The notes below the pieces were generated by a model. It did not search any database and had not been told where the DNA came from. It worked only from the letters and a program-made list of their open reading frames with translations. Source: S015-6 sp964384945 (lineage in GTDB: Bacteria > Desulfobacterota > DSWW01). Taken from it: DNA of 64,000 nt. Positions 44,853 through 56,872 of this stretch are shown in pieces. Location of the stretch: contig CAYLMK010000002.1 in assembly GCA_964384945.1 (NCBI GenBank), positions 372,001 to 436,000 on the forward strand. Direction: 5' to 3'. The translations under genes and the position numbers were made by a program. Numbering within the stretch: position 1 is the first letter of the stretch; the number at the start of each line of letters is the position of its first letter.

Positions 44853-46313
44853 TCAGGCGGCCCGCCGATCGGCTCTTCGCAGGTGCCGGGCGTATCCCGC
44901 CAGGTGGCCGAAGGCCTCGGCGGCGTCCTTGAACGATCCGTCCACCCAGGGGATGCCTTTCTGGATGAATTTGGTCACCATCATACGGCGATACCGGTCG
45001 GCATCCTCATGGTTCTGGCGCTCCTGGCGCAAGAGGATGTAGATCGGTTTCCCGATCTTCCGGCTCAACCCGGAGACGGCGGTGGATATGGTTTCCACGG
45101 CCAGCAGCCGGTTTTCCTCCTTCTTGATGTTCGACAGGTAGTCTGCCGTGAGGAGGACCACGATGGCGTCGATTCGACCGTCCTCGCCGACCGCCTCGAT
45201 CAGCTTGTCCATGACCAGAAAGCCGGTGGCCCCGGGGTCGATCGGGTTCTTCACATCCACGTTCTCCTCGGGCAGCAGGGCCCTGAGCTTCTCGATCGTC
45301 TCCGGGCCGAGGCGCGGCAGGCTCAGGTTCGGCTCCGCCGAGAACAGGTCCGAAACATTCACCGTGTTTCCGCCCCCGGGGGAAAAGATGGCAAGTCTTC
45401 CGCCGGGCAGGCGGAAGGGGGGTTGAAGGAGACGCAGGACGCGGACCATCAGGTGCATGTTGTCCACGAGGATGACGCCCGCCTGGTGCATGGCGGATGT
45501 GAAGACCTTCTCGTTTCCGGCCATGGCCCCGGTATGGCTGAGGACCGCCTGCCTGCCCTCCTCGGTGGTCCCTCCCTTCCAGACGACCATGGGTTTTCGC
45601 GGTGTGATCCGCTTCGCGAGCTCGAGGAACCGCCTTCCGTCCCGGATGCCCTCCACGTAGATGCCGATGACCCCTAGGGTCTCGTCATTCCCCATGAATT
45701 CCACGATCTCGTTGATCGAGACGTCCAGTTGGTTCCCGAGGGAGATGACCTTGTTGAAGTGGATGCCCGAGTCCATGCCCCGCATCACTGCGTTCACGGC
45801 ATGGCCCCCGGACTGGGAGACAAACCCCACGGTTCCGGGCCTGTCCACGATCTCCCACTGATCCCTCCAGAAGCCGATCCGGCCGGCCTGGCTGTAAATG
45901 CCCATGCAGTTCGGCCCCACCACCCGGAACCCCTTTGCCCGTGCCAGGGCAAGAATTTCGTCCTCCAGTCCTCCCTTGCCGATCTCTCCGAAGCCGGAGG
46001 TATGAATCACGGCAAAACGGATCTTGCCGGGCGGGAGCTCCCGAAGCACCTCGACACATCCGGCGGCCGGTACCGCAAGGATGGCCAGATCCAACGGTTC
46101 CGGTATTGCGGCCAGAGAGGGGTAGCAGGGGAAATTGAGCACCTCTCTGTATTTCGGGTTCACCGGGAAAAGCTTGCCCGCATAACCCATGTTGACGAGG
46201 TACTCGGTGAAGTTGAACCTCCCGGCCGCCGGGCGGGGAGAGGCGCCCACATGGGCCACGGAGGCCGGCTCAAAGAGCCGGGTGAGGTCTGTCTCTTTCC
46301 TGGGGGCTTCCAT
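44853..46313 (-). CDS. Acyl-CoA synthetase (ADP-forming) alpha-subunit-like protein
   Basis: Third paralogue of the set, 486 residues. The CoA-binding domain begins at SVAHVGASPRPAAGRFN; later blocks are VVGPNCMGIYSQAG, GFVSQSGGHAVNAV, and the family phosphohistidine region LSHTGAMAGNEKV. The last third has FSPGGGNTVNVSD and PIDPGATGF. It again lacks the ATP-grasp part, and no beta-subunit gene flanks it. A GAGGAAGG site precedes the ATG. It stands alone, between the gene-poor interval and a truncated ATPase gene, away from the main acyl-CoA island. Confidence 0.85.
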   Translation of the reverse strand: MEAPRKETDLTRLFEPASVAHVGASPRPAAGRFNFTEYLVNMGYAGKLFPVNPKYREVLNFPCYPSLAAIPEPLDLAILAVPAAGCVEVLRELPPGKIRFAVIHTSGFGEIGKGGLEDEILALARAKGFRVVGPNCMGIYSQAGRIGFWRDQWEIVDRPGTVGFVSQSGGHAVNAVMRGMDSGIHFNKVISLGNQLDVSINEIVEFMGNDETLGVIGIYVEGIRDGRRFLELAKRITPRKPMVVWKGGTTEEGRQAVLSHTGAMAGNEKVFTSAMHQAGVILVDNMHLMVRVLRLLQPPFRLPGGRLAIFSPGGGNTVNVSDLFSAEPNLSLPRLGPETIEKLRALLPEENVDVKNPIDPGATGFLVMDKLIEAVGEDGRIDAIVVLLTADYLSNIKKEENRLLAVETISTAVSGLSRKIGKPIYILLRQERQNHEDADRYRRMMVTKFIQKGIPWVDGSFKDAAEAFGHLAGYARHLRRADRRAA

Positions 46314-46522
46314 CCTGACCTTCCTCGTTCGTTTCTCTGCGGTTCGTTCCTCTTGTGTCTGCCGGGCCTTGTATCACACCTATTCTAATCCAGGCTCATG
46401 CCCTATGATCCTGGTTCTTCATGCGCATGCAACGCTCGTCTCCTTTCACATCGGACCGGACCCGATCGAATCTCTTCACATCAGGCAACGGGTCAGAGGC
46501 AAACCCTGGCCGCCTGCCTGAT

Positions 46523-46975
46523 TCAGACCACCTTATCCCAAAAACGAATGGAATACTCCCCCAACTCGGCCGGAGGGACAACCATCACCCTTTCTGCCAA
46601 CGCATAGCGCATGTCGCCCGGGTAGAAGACGGTCAGCCGTCGGAGCCCCAGGTCTTCCATTGCGATACGCATGGACGGCGTGAGGCGAGGGGCATCCTGG
46701 AATTTGATCTCCACTCCGTGGCGTCGCCCCTCCTTGAGCAGAAGCAGGTCCAACTCTGCGCCGGTATGGGTGGCCCAGAAATACGAGGCGTCGGGTCGGA
46801 CCGCCTTGATGACCTCCTCGATCGCGTAGCCCTCCCACGAGGCGCCGACTTTGGGGTGGGAGAGGATCTCTCGATCCGTCCGAATGCCCAAGAGGGTGTG
46901 AAGGAGGCCGCTGTCGCGAAGGTAGATCTCAGGAGCCTTGACCTGGCGCTTTTGCAGGATCTCGGAAAGGCCCCG
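46523..46975 (-). pseudogene. 3' fragment of a DUF4143-type (AAA_14) ATPase gene
   Basis: The C-terminal part of this family is recognisable: SEILQKRQVKAPEIYLRDSG leading into LLHTLLGIRTDREILSHPKV, then GASWEGYAIEEVI and ATHTGAELDLLLLKEGRRHG, the nuclease-like C-terminal block. The N-terminal P-loop ATPase and middle winged-helix parts are absent; the frame upstream of about 46975 loses similarity and has no proper start, only a TTG at 46891 inside the domain. The gene therefore looks truncated at its 5' side, just downstream of the molybdoenzyme operon. Confidence 0.65.
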
Positions 46976-47077
46976 GCGGTGACCCCGGCGCCTGACAGCT
47001 CCAGGGAGAGCCGCTCCGCGACCGTCCAGGGGGCACCCCCGGACACCGGCAGGAGCGGGAAGAATAAGGGCCCGCGT

Positions 47078-47665
47078 TCAGGGCGGTTTGCTCGAGGCGG
47101 CCAGATTCAGCAGAGCCTGGGCAGCCTGTCCCAGGTAGGGCGGGCCCGACGCTTCCAGTCGGCCGGCCAGTTCCCTCGCAAAAGGCCCGAGGTGTTCTTC
47201 CACAAAGAGATGGAGGGCCCGGCGCGCCGTATCGGCCGCCTCGGTGTCTCCTTCCCTCAGGGCATACGCCGTCTTGAGACAGAGGTACCCGGCGAAGTTC
47301 CCCTCCACGCTCACATGGTCGATGGGGTCTTCGGCCCTCGGCGCAAAGGAAAAGGCCCTGTAGAATCCGGCGATGTCGGCCAGTACCTGCCCCGGGTCCT
47401 CCTTCGGGCGATAGGCCGCCTCGCGCGGAGAAACCTTGCCCCCCGGGCCGAGCAGGCCGAGGTACGCGCCCTCTCCGGCTTCACGCGATTGCTTTGCAGC
47501 GGCCTGCAGGCAGGGGCAGGCCACCTCCGCGGCAAGGGCCTCCACATCGCGATGCCAGCCGGGGCGCGGCCTCTCGAGAAGAAGGCCGGCCAAGCGCCAC
47601 GCGGCCGCCTGAGAGAGGGCCTCCCGGGAACGCAGGCTGTATTTCTCCTGGCCTGACCGGCTCAT
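47078..47665 (-). CDS. TorD/NarJ-family molybdoenzyme chaperone
   Basis: Cytoplasmic chaperone of 195 residues for maturation of the molybdopterin subunit before Tat export. The all-helical family pattern is seen, including AAAWRLAGLLLERPRPG at the N-terminus and the signature-like DPIDHVSVEGNFAGYL in the last half (family PxDHxxxEL). It is the last gene of the operon and starts with an ATGA overlap on the stop of the haem-b subunit gene, preceded by GGAGGAGG. A dedicated chaperone in the operon supports active export of the molybdoenzyme. Confidence 0.85.
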   Translation of the reverse strand: MSRSGQEKYSLRSREALSQAAAWRLAGLLLERPRPGWHRDVEALAAEVACPCLQAAAKQSREAGEGAYLGLLGPGGKVSPREAAYRPKEDPGQVLADIAGFYRAFSFAPRAEDPIDHVSVEGNFAGYLCLKTAYALREGDTEAADTARRALHLFVEEHLGPFARELAGRLEASGPPYLGQAAQALLNLAASSKPP

Positions 47666-48525
47666 CTCGCCTCCTCCAAGATGAGCGGCACCCATGCGGA
47701 TCGCATCTTTCGCGAACCTGCCTCCTGGTGCGCTCCGTCCATAACGGCGAGTGCCACCTGGGACTGCCGGCCCGGCGCGAGTCCCTCGGGAAGGGGGAGT
47801 GATATCACGACCGCCCATCCCTTTTCGGTCCGGACCCCGCGCCCCGCAGAGCGTTGTGACGAAGCGGGCGCGATCGTCCCGGGCCCCTCTGCGATCAGGT
47901 CCTGGACCGGCCGGTCGGGAGGGCCGGCCATCCGGTTGCCGAGCGCCCTGGCCGGGGCGTACAGGTCGGCCATCTCCTTTCCGGCCTGGGAACCGGGGGC
48001 CAGCGGGGCCGCGTCAAACGGGTAGTGATCCACAGTCGCGCCGGGATACAGGCTCTCGATCTTGTCGGGACGGCCGTCCAGCGCCGCCTGCCAGGAAGCG
48101 CACCAGTAGGTGATCCGAACCGGGCGCCCCCTGTGACCCATCTGGGGATCGGGCGCGTCCCGCTCCGCCCTCTCCGGAAGCTGCACGGCGCAGGCATCCG
48201 TGAAGCGCATGACCCCGGGCAGGTCGTTGCGCGTCGGGTCTTCCCAATCCAGCCGGAAGGCCAGCCGCTCCCGATCGACAAAGGCGCGGACCCGGACCTC
48301 CCGGGTGGAAATCTCGGTCAGCCTGGGTTCCACCAGGTCCTGAAGAAGCAGGGGTTCCACGTGCTGGGGAGCCAGGTTCCATGCCGGGTCTCCCGGATCC
48401 TCAGGAACCACCTGCCGCGTCATCGCGACTACGTCGGCCGTGGAGGCGGGTTTCCTGTCCCCGCAACCGACGGCGGCGGCCAGCGTGAAGACCAGCATCC
48501 ATGTCACGGCAGCTTGTCGAAACAT
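47662..48525 (-). CDS. EbdC-like haem-b-binding gamma subunit, lipoprotein
   Basis: Periplasmic lipoprotein of 287 residues (lipobox AAVGC, C21) in the ethylbenzene-dehydrogenase gamma / DMSO-reductase haem-binding family. In EbdC the haem b is held by a Met and a Lys; candidates here are M129 in DPQMGHRGRPVRITYW and K273 in GSRKMRSAWVP, both in the family-conserved sequence context. It would pass electrons between the Fe-S subunit and a periplasmic cytochrome. The gene lies 12 bp downstream of the Fe-S subunit gene and overlaps the chaperone gene by 4 bp. Confidence 0.85.
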   Translation of the reverse strand: MFRQAAVTWMLVFTLAAAVGCGDRKPASTADVVAMTRQVVPEDPGDPAWNLAPQHVEPLLLQDLVEPRLTEISTREVRVRAFVDRERLAFRLDWEDPTRNDLPGVMRFTDACAVQLPERAERDAPDPQMGHRGRPVRITYWCASWQAALDGRPDKIESLYPGATVDHYPFDAAPLAPGSQAGKEMADLYAPARALGNRMAGPPDRPVQDLIAEGPGTIAPASSQRSAGRGVRTEKGWAVVISLPLPEGLAPGRQSQVALAVMDGAHQEAGSRKMRSAWVPLILEEAR

Positions 48526-48537
48526 CCTGTCATCTCC

Positions 48538-49664
48538 TCACGGCGTGTTGGTTCTGGGCACCCCGTAAACGGTGTCGAAGGCGGTCAGGATATGCACCGG
48601 TTCCTTGATCGGCACCCGCACGATCTCCCGGCCGGAATCGTCCATGCCGGAAACTTCCTCCCCCCTTCGGTTCCAGGCCGGGACCCGCCTCGGGGTTGAC
48701 CCGAAGAGGGCGAGAAGCCCGGAAAGGTCCTTGTCCTCGGGCGCTCGACGATAGGTTTCAACGGCCTGGGCCGCGCCGGGCCCGAACATCTGCTCCAGGA
48801 ACGGGAGAGGTACGTGGACCGGCGGGACGTAGTATACGTTGGGCTCCAGACCGAACTGCGGGAAAAGCGGCAGGGCGACCTTTCGCACATGCACGAGGTA
48901 GTCGATCGGATTTTCGGGCCGGGCCTGGTCGGGCCGCGAGATCCATCCGACCATCCGTATCTTTCCGATGCAGTTTTCGAAGCACTGCGGCTGCAAGCCC
49001 GATTCGATCTTCGGAAAGCAGCCGATGCACTTCTCCGAGGTGCCGGTCATGGGGTTGTAGAAGACCTTCTTGTACGGGCAGGCCTTCACGCACTCCCGGT
49101 AGCCCCGGCAACGCCCCTGGTCCGTGAGCACGATCCCGTCCTCGACCCGCTTGTAGATGGAGCCCCGGGGACAGGCCGCCAGGCACGCCGGATAGGTGCA
49201 ATGGTTGCAGATCCGGGCCAGGTAGTAGAACCAGACACGGTGCGGAATCCGGAGAAAGGCCCCTTTCTCCACCCTTTCCGCGCAGTCGTCCTCCCCGACG
49301 TTCGGACTCGCATAGTCCAGGTCGTCGGACTTCCAGCCCAGCACCCGCTCGCCCGCGCGGGCCGCCTCGAACACGGTCCGCCCCTGATAAGCATTTCCGT
49401 CCCACGGCTGCGGCCCGAGCATGTCGAGCAACGTCACGTCCCACCCGAGCGGGTAGAATCCGTACGGCTTGCTCTCCACGTTGTTCCACAGCATGTACTC
49501 CTGGCCCCTGCCCGAGGTCCAGGTGGTCTTGCAGGCGAGCGTGCAGGTCTGGCACGCGATGCACTTGTTGATGTCGAAGACCGCGGCAAACTGCCTCCTG
49601 GGCCGCGATTCGGGGTACCAGTAGGACATCTCCCGTTGGATCTGCCAGTTCCAGACTCGCGCCA

Positions 49665-49665
<1 letters not shown>
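48538..49665 (-). CDS. Four-cluster Fe-S beta subunit of Nar/Nxr-type molybdoenzyme
   Basis: 375-residue electron-transfer subunit. Four cysteine groups are present: C35, C38, C41, C45 (INKCIACQTCTLACK); CNHCTYPACLAACP; CRGYRECVKACPYKK; and EKCIGCF with CFENC. The third group has Tyr where NarH has Trp (CRGWRxC), the pattern I associate with the periplasmic EbdB/SerB/Nxr branch. No signal peptide exists, as usual for subunits carried out with a Tat-exported partner. The ATG overlaps the catalytic-subunit stop by one base (TGATG). Confidence 0.92.
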
Positions 49666-53125
<3,460 letters not shown>

Positions 53126-53129
<4 letters not shown>

Positions 53130-54802
53130 GGCTTCTTCTCCCACGTGCGGATGAACGTCACGATGTCCTCCATTTCCTCCTCGGACAAGGTCGGCTGCTC
53201 CAGCGAGGGACTTGCGAACCCTTTCATCGGCGTGCCGCTTCGGCCCTTGCGGACCGTCTCCATGAGATAGGTGTCCGTGGCGGTCCGCAGAAGAACACGA
53301 TTGGAGAGGGCGGGCCCTTCCAGGCCTTCCCCGTCCTTCCCGTGGCACCCGGAACAGGTCTTCGCGTACAGGACCGACCCGGCGTCGCTCCTTCCCCGGG
53401 CCCATCGCGGAGGCCGGCCTTCCGCAGGGGAGGGAACACCGCCTCCCAGGGCCCTGACCGCTGCGACCACGTTGTCGATCTCGCCGGGCCGGAGACCTCC
53501 CTCCGGCTCGGACCACGCGGGCATGCGGCGGCCGGGGCGACCCTGCCGGACGGTCTCCGCGATGAAGACGTCCGAGGCGACGGCGAGAAAGTCCGTGTTG
53601 CCCACGGCCGGGAAGGGGCTCATCTTCGGGTAACGCATCCCCTGGCCCGCCGCGCCGTGGCAGGCCGCACAGAAGCTCCCGTAAAGGGTGGGTCCGTCCG
53701 TGGCGAACTCCCTGTCCCCGAAACGCTCGGCCCGGATCCGGTCCTTGGGCCAGTAGGCGCTGGGCGTTTCGCTTCGACGAAGAGAAAGGACGTAGAAGGT
53801 CAACTCCCGGATCTCCTCATCGGAGAGCCCGAGATAGGGCATCTGGGAATCCGGTACGATTCTGCCCGGAACCCGGAGATGCTCCGCGGTCCAGGCCGCG
53901 ATCGTTGGCCTGCCGGGCACGTGCGAGAAGTCCAGGCGGCCCGGGTCCAAGTCCCCGGCCCGGGTCAGGTCGGGCCCGTCGTCGCCGCCCACGCCGCCCA
54001 CCCTGTGGCAGCCCCTGCAGCCGAGGGAGTGGAACCGGGCCTTGGCCCTGACCAGCCCCGGAGCGCCCACCAGGGCGGACAGGTAGGACTCGATCGCCTC
54101 ACGGTCCCCGGCCGGAACCGGACCGAACGACCTGCGCCAGGGCCCCTCGTCGGCCCTTCTGTGGCGTTCCAGGTGATCCTCGTACCAGTCGGGCCTCCAC
54201 CCCACAGCTCCCACGCGGGAGAGATCCGTACCCTGGAAGCCCTCTTCCGCCCCGGGCCGCAGGGTTCCGCCTCGGCCGTCCACGCTGTGACAGGCAAGAC
54301 AGTCGTAGCGCTCCAGCAGGGACTGGCCCCTCTCCAGCCGATCGAGGTTCGGTACGGCCAGATGGGTGTGGCAGCTGCCGCACCCTGCATGGAAGAAAGG
54401 CTTGGGAAGCATGGGATGAGGCCAGTGGCGGACCTCCCCGTGTGCGTCCGGCTCCGTCGTGGCCCGCCCCTGCCCGCCGTGACAGGCCACACAACCGAAC
54501 TCGGCAGGCCCGTGGGGAATGTCCGGATGCGGCCTGTACAGTGCGTCCCCGGCAATCCCCTCCTCCCCGGGCGCCATTCCCAGATGACAGCTCGTGCAGC
54601 GGTCGGCCACGGCCAGGTCCGGAACCACGATCTGGCGCAACCGTACGCTGAACCCGTTGTCCGGTTCCGCAGGCCGCCGGGTCTCATACGCCCTCTGGAC
54701 CTTGCGCCAGCCCTGTAGCACGTTTTCCTGGATCGCGGTGCCGGCGAGCAGGAGAAGAACCCCGACACTGGATCCCAGGAGAAGAATCTTGTTCGCTCGC
54801 AT
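53126..54802 (-). CDS. Membrane-anchored heptahaem cytochrome c
   Basis: 558 residues with an uncleaved-looking N-terminal helix (ILLLGSSVGVLLLLAGTAI) and seven CXXCH sites: C69, C104, C141, C168, C262, C378 and C483. The first four are closely spaced multihaem type; the last three sit in separate mono-haem cytochrome-c folds, each with a downstream Met block such as DSQMPYLG, GRRMPAWS and GTPMKGFA as possible axial ligands. It stands where bc complexes usually have cytochrome c1, between the cytochrome b and the molybdoenzyme genes, so it most likely carries electrons between the two. It starts one base after the cytochrome b stop. Confidence 0.92.
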
Positions 54803-54803
54803 G

Positions 54804-56357
54804 TCAGTGCACCGGCCATTGTGCGGCCGACCAGTAGAACTCCCAGTTCGGCCCGCGGAAGTGGGTTCCGATAAGGGTCAACACGAAGAATCCGCAAAGA
54901 AAACAGGTGAACAGGGCCAGGGCCCCGGCGCGTGTCGAGTCGAACCGCGCGACGACCCGGACCGAGTAGAGGGCGTAGAGCGCCGTGAGCACGGTACCCG
55001 GGTTGAAGGCGGTGATTACGAGCTGGGGCACCCCCGGCCACCACTCCCGGAGCCATCCAAACCGGATGGCGAACGCCTCGACCGCCACGGCCGCCAGCAG
55101 GCCGACCGCGGTCGAGCGGAGCACCAGCGGCACCCCTCCGGGCCCGCCGAACCAGACCCCGGTGCCCTCGGTTTCCCAGTCGAGATAGGGGATCAGGCTC
55201 AGGCCCGCCAGCACAACGAGAGGAATGCCGAGCCCGCCCATGAATGCCGAGTGCGCCACCAGCTCCTGGATGCCCAGGAAGTACCAGGGGGCCTTGGCCG
55301 GGTTCTCGGGCACAGCCGGGTTTGCCAGCTCCTTGAGCGGAGCGTCCCAGGTCGCGGCGAGCAAGAGACAGAGGAAGGTTGCGGCCATGAACACCCCGAG
55401 TTCCGCATAGAAGAGGTGGGGCATGGAAGGCACCGTGTTTTCGGGGCCCGAGCCCACGGCAGGCGATCGGCCCCGGACGATCGCGGCCAGGTGGTAGGTC
55501 TTGGCAGGCGCATCGGTGAAGACCGGATAGGCCCCCGGCCCGGCAGGGCCCAGGCGGGCGTCCGCATCCGCCGGCCGCACGAGGCCCCCGTCCTTCCGGA
55601 TCCGCCAGAAGTGCACGGCAAGCAGAATCGCGAGCAGGAGTGGGAGGATCATGATGTGCAGGAGGTAGAATCGGATCAGGGCCTCCTCCCCCACCTCCTC
55701 GGACCCGAGCAGGATCAGCTTTTGAAACCCTCCCGGGTCGAAAAACTCGGTGATGCCGAGCGCGTCGGTAACCTCCCTGGGCGACTGCGCGATGTTGGCC
55801 CCGATGGTGATGGCCCAGTAGGCGAGCTGGTCCCACGGGAGCAGATACCCTGTGAAGGACAGACCGAGCGTAGCCACCAGCAGCCCCATTCCCACCACCC
55901 AGTTGAACTCCCGGGGGGAGCGGTAGGCCGCGGTGTAGAAGGCCCTGGCCATGTGGAGGAACACCGCCACGACCATGAGGTTGGCCGCCCAGCGGTGGAT
56001 GTTGCGGAGGAATCGGCCCGTGGGCACCACGAAATGTATGTCCTTGATCGAATCGTAGGCCACGGCCGGATATGGTTTGTAGTAGAACATGAGGAGAATG
56101 CCGCTCACCAGGGTCAGCAGGAAGGCCGAGGCGGCAAGCGCGCCCAGGCCCCAGGTGGTGGGCCAGCGGAGGGTCCAGCGGTGAACCCGCGCGGGGTGCA
56201 CGTGAAGGAAGACATTGCCGAAAACGAAGATGGAGCGCGACCGGTCGGTCGTGGGGAGCCCCGACCGGACAAGGCTGGAGCGAAAGCGTCCCGGCGTTTC
56301 CCTGAGGTTGCCTATGAGACGCCGAAGCGCGGTGTTCCGGGCGGTCTGGTTTTCCAA
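54804..56357 (-). CDS. Cytochrome b of a bc/b6f-type complex
   Basis: Polytopic 517-residue quinol-oxidising subunit. The haem ligands are H121/H135 (13 residues between) and H234/H249 (14 between), the cytochrome b6 spacing. The quinone-site motif is PENPAKAPWYFLGIQEL, with PWY in place of PEWY. The b6-like N-half and subunit-IV-like C-half are fused in one chain with about eight or more helices; a ~100-residue insertion (GGLVRPADADARLG to PSMPHLFYAEL) joins them. It forms a bc module with the Rieske gene 11 bp upstream and the heptahaem cytochrome gene one base downstream. Confidence 0.92.
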   Translation of the reverse strand: MENQTARNTALRRLIGNLRETPGRFRSSLVRSGLPTTDRSRSIFVFGNVFLHVHPARVHRWTLRWPTTWGLGALAASAFLLTLVSGILLMFYYKPYPAVAYDSIKDIHFVVPTGRFLRNIHRWAANLMVVAVFLHMARAFYTAAYRSPREFNWVVGMGLLVATLGLSFTGYLLPWDQLAYWAITIGANIAQSPREVTDALGITEFFDPGGFQKLILLGSEEVGEEALIRFYLLHIMILPLLLAILLAVHFWRIRKDGGLVRPADADARLGPAGPGAYPVFTDAPAKTYHLAAIVRGRSPAVGSGPENTVPSMPHLFYAELGVFMAATFLCLLLAATWDAPLKELANPAVPENPAKAPWYFLGIQELVAHSAFMGGLGIPLVVLAGLSLIPYLDWETEGTGVWFGGPGGVPLVLRSTAVGLLAAVAVEAFAIRFGWLREWWPGVPQLVITAFNPGTVLTALYALYSVRVVARFDSTRAGALALFTCFLCGFFVLTLIGTHFRGPNWEFYWSAAQWPVH

Positions 56358-56368
56358 GGTCTCCCTCC

Positions 56369-56872
56369 TCAGGCGAATTCCACGGTTCCGGCGGGAACGA
56401 TCTTGCCGGTGTCCACCACGCAGACTCCCTCCTTCCTCGGCGTGACCTTGAACCAGGGCAGGGACGAGGGTGCGGGCCCCTTTTCCAGCTTTCCGTCAAG
56501 GGCGAACCGGGAGCCGTGGCAGGGGCAGAGGAAGCCGTCCGGGGCCTGTTTCACGATGCATCCCAGATGGGTGCAGATCATGGAGACAGCGTAGATGCCT
56601 CCCTCCGCATTTCGGAACAGCGCCACCGGCCGTCCCTGCGGGACGAAGGGCTCTCCGGTCGCGAGGGATTCCGGCAGCTTCACCCGGAACTTCTTCGACG
56701 GAGAGGGGAGCACGGCCGCCTTCGGGAGGCGGGCCATTCCGAGCCCGGCCAGCAGCAGGGCGCAGGCGGCCGAACCGAAGGCTGCGATCCCGAGAAAGTC
56801 CCTTCGGGGGATCGGTTCAGGGTCGAGGCGTGACAGGCCGGCGCCTGCCGGCTTTTCTTCCAGGGTCTTCAT
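56369..56872 (-). CDS. Rieske [2Fe-2S] protein
   Basis: 167-residue Rieske subunit. A Tat-type anchor (PRRDFLGIAAFGSAACALLL, residues 22-41) leaves the cluster domain in the periplasm. Cluster ligands are C100, H102, C116 and H119 in CTHLGC and CPCHGS, with C105 and C118 placed for the stabilising disulfide. It would shuttle electrons from quinol at cytochrome b to the cytochrome c. The ATG at 56872 overlaps the stop of the upstream oxidoreductase gene (ATGA); the longer open frame is rejected. Confidence 0.94.
   Translation of the reverse strand: MKTLEEKPAGAGLSRLDPEPIPRRDFLGIAAFGSAACALLLAGLGMARLPKAAVLPSPSKKFRVKLPESLATGEPFVPQGRPVALFRNAEGGIYAVSMICTHLGCIVKQAPDGFLCPCHGSRFALDGKLEKGPAPSSLPWFKVTPRKEGVCVVDTGKIVPAGTVEFA

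Noticed and set aside
53130..53516. 129-residue N-terminal extension of the catalytic subunit
   Set aside because: It overlaps the cytochrome c gene out of frame and would bury the Tat signal; the ATG with ATGA overlap fits better.
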